From Methanosarcinales archaeon (GTDB lineage Archaea; Halobacteriota; Syntropharchaeia; Alkanophagales; Methanospirareceae): DNA of 5,495 nucleotides. The translations under genes were made by a program, and so were the position numbers. The notes beneath the pieces were generated by a model. It was given only the letters and a program-made list of their open reading frames with translations, had not been told where the DNA came from and made no database searches. Of the stretch, positions 5,284-5,495 are shown one piece after another. Positions within the stretch are counted from its first letter, which is position 1; each line of letters begins with the position of its first letter. Where the stretch lies: NCBI GenBank assembly GCA_030621945.1, contig JAUXGS010000078.1, forward strand, positions 1 to 5,495. Reading direction: 5' to 3'.

Positions 5284-5495
5284 ATGTACTTCCTGATGAC
5301 CAATGACGTGGAGAGCTTCTCCATTCCTCTGAACAGAGAAGATGATGATGTTGCAAAAGAAGTCTATGAAGTCGGACTTCCACGGTTGCTCGATCTGTAT
5401 GCGAGACATGACATGAAATGCACGTTCTATTTCACCGGCATGTTCGCGGGGCAATCACCAGATTCAATTGACTTAGTTAAAGCTCATGGACATGA
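5284..5495 (+). CDS. Polysaccharide deacetylase (NodB-like), 5' portion
   Basis: An open frame from ATG 5284 runs off the window after 70 complete codons. The N-terminus MYFLMTNDVESFSI contains the first NodB-homology motif in variant form (TNDVES, with D8 as probable catalytic base or metal partner). Next come a helix (EVGLPRLLDLYARHDMKC), the core strand TFYFTGMFA (47-55) and the start of the HGHE segment that precedes the metal-binding H-x3-H motif, which lies beyond the edge. Family members are metal-dependent hydrolases that remove N- or O-acetyl groups from polysaccharides. An in-frame TAA at 5269 rules out a much earlier start; ATG 5296 is an alternative. No clear Shine-Dalgarno is seen. 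The gene begins 42 bases after the antitoxin gene. The substrate cannot be told; cell-surface or extracellular glycan is likely. Metal-site integrity cannot be checked here. Confidence 0.85.
   Translation, partial: MYFLMTNDVESFSIPLNREDDDVAKEVYEVGLPRLLDLYARHDMKCTFYFTGMFAGQSPDSIDLVKAHGH

Noticed and set aside
5182..5454. Minus-strand frame opposite the deacetylase start
   Set aside because: The plus strand encodes a clear NodB-type N-terminus; the antisense product has no recognisable features.

Overview
The window looks archaeal. The evidence is a DUF1616-type surface protein, an archaeosortase-like membrane enzyme, several start sites preceded by BRE/TATA-like boxes rather than bacterial -35/-10 boxes, and moderate GC with AT-rich gaps between genes. 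The mix of families (DUF1616 repeats, archaeosortase, NodB-type deacetylase, small toxin-antitoxin pair) is what I would expect in a Methanomicrobia-like euryarchaeon such as the methane- or alkane-oxidising ANME-1/Syntrophoarchaeum relatives. That lineage guess rests on general familiarity with such proteins and is weak.

Layout. Bases 1-1848 (+) are the 3' end of a large surface protein made of two tandem units of 285 and about 300 codons. Each unit is a DUF1616 C-terminal-type beta domain followed by a jelly-roll-like domain, and a third unit or a membrane part probably lies upstream. Bases 1886-2791 (+) encode an intact HtpX-type M48 membrane zinc protease. Bases 2851-3078 (+) encode a two-helix membrane miniprotein. 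Its 3' end overlaps by 14 bp the convergent gene at 3065-3910 (-), an archaeosortase/exosortase-family transpeptidase with its Cys-Arg-His residues in place. Bases 3911-4273 have no large gene. They hold the archaeosortase promoter, a possible 47-codon gene with a good Shine-Dalgarno, a nested inverted repeat and an AT-rich promoter candidate. Bases 4274-4627 (+) encode a basic 117-aa protein of unknown function. Bases 4676-5241 (+) encode an overlapping DUF4258 / YgiT-type zinc-finger pair, which looks like an MqsRA-like toxin-antitoxin module; the antitoxin probably starts at TTG 4966. Bases 5284-5495 (+) are the 5' end of a polysaccharide deacetylase that runs off the window.

How the genes may work together. 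The left half reads as a cell-envelope neighbourhood: a repeat-built surface protein, a membrane quality-control protease, a small membrane protein and a protein-sorting transpeptidase. The deacetylase at the right edge could also belong to envelope or glycan metabolism. The toxin-antitoxin pair and the unknown 117-aa gene look like an accessory insertion between these. No archaeosortase substrate with a recognisable C-terminal sorting signal is visible. No RNA genes, CRISPR arrays or insertion sequences were seen.
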